A DNA stretch of 5,677 bases, taken from assembly GCA_023386765.1 (NCBI GenBank), contig JAEWJD010000085.1:1-5677 (forward strand). Reading direction: 5' to 3'. Under the pieces are notes generated by a model. It was not told the DNA's origin. It did not search any database and saw only the letters and a list, made by a program, of their open reading frames with translations. Positions 5,621 through 5,677 of the stretch are shown here, piece after piece. The stretch is from Pseudomonadota bacterium (GTDB taxonomy: Bacteria > Pseudomonadota > Gammaproteobacteria > Burkholderiales > Burkholderiaceae_B). Positions within the stretch are counted from its first letter, which is position 1. Every line of letters begins with the position of its first letter. A program made the position numbers and the translations under genes.

Positions 5621-5629
5621 ATACGCCTT

Positions 5630-5670
5630 GGGGGCGGCCCCGGCGCCCGCCCCCACGGGGGTTTGTTTTT
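5630..5670 (+). terminator. GC-rich terminator or attenuator after the transporter gene
   Basis: GGGGGCG at 5630-5636 pairs with CGCCCCC at 5648-5654 around an 11-base loop. The C-run at 5650-5653 can instead pair with GGGG at 5658-5661, directly before the T-rich tail TTTGTTTTTGTT. The two stems share the C-run, so they exclude each other. Either way this is a strong G/C stem followed by eight T residues in nine bases. Terminators between a liv binding-protein gene and its permease genes are common and let the binding protein be made in excess; whether transport genes follow here is outside the window. Confidence 0.7.
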
Positions 5671-5677
5671 GTTAGTG

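Overview
The window is a chromosomal nitrogen-regulation locus from a GC-rich Gram-negative bacterium. The protein sequences, strong G/C bias at codon third positions and gene order suggest a betaproteobacterium, probably of the Bordetella/Achromobacter (Alcaligenaceae) type. That placement is an impression from the sequences, not the result of a search. All four genes are on the + strand, are intact, and look native. I see no insertion sequence, phage gene, CRISPR array, tRNA or rRNA.

Layout. Bases 1-85 hold a near-perfect sigma-54 (RpoN) promoter at the left edge and a short leader with a small hairpin. Bases 86-1498 encode type I glutamine synthetase (glnA). Bases 1499-1592 are a 94-base gap with no terminator, but with a sequence matching the NtrC operator consensus at 11 of 12 defined positions, followed by a GC-rich inverted repeat. 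Bases 1593-2651 encode the sensor kinase NtrB (glnL). Bases 2651-4078 encode the sigma-54 activator NtrC (glnG), whose start codon overlaps the ntrB stop by one base. Bases 4079-4438 are a 360-base gap holding several potential stem-loops, an intrinsic terminator near 4244-4277, and a second nested stem that would lie in the leader of the next gene. Bases 4439-5593 encode a secreted periplasmic substrate-binding protein of the branched-chain amino acid (LivJ/LivK) ABC transporter family. Bases 5594-5677 hold a small hairpin and a GC-rich terminator with a T-rich tail.

How it works together. NtrB and NtrC sense nitrogen status. Phosphorylated NtrC drives RpoN polymerase at the glnA promoter, raising glutamine synthetase and, by read-through, more NtrB and NtrC. 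The intergenic NtrC site probably lets NtrC limit its own basal promoter, as described for glnLp in enteric bacteria. GlnA keeps the adenylylation tyrosine, so its activity is also controlled after translation. The transporter gene is separated from the operon by a terminator and probably has its own promoter; I found no sigma-54 promoter or NtrC box in front of it.

I do not see a new multi-gene system here. The parts most worth checking are non-coding: the structured ntrC-to-transporter gap (possible small RNA and leader element), the NtrC box inside the operon, and a 12-base perfect inverted repeat inside the ntrC coding sequence.
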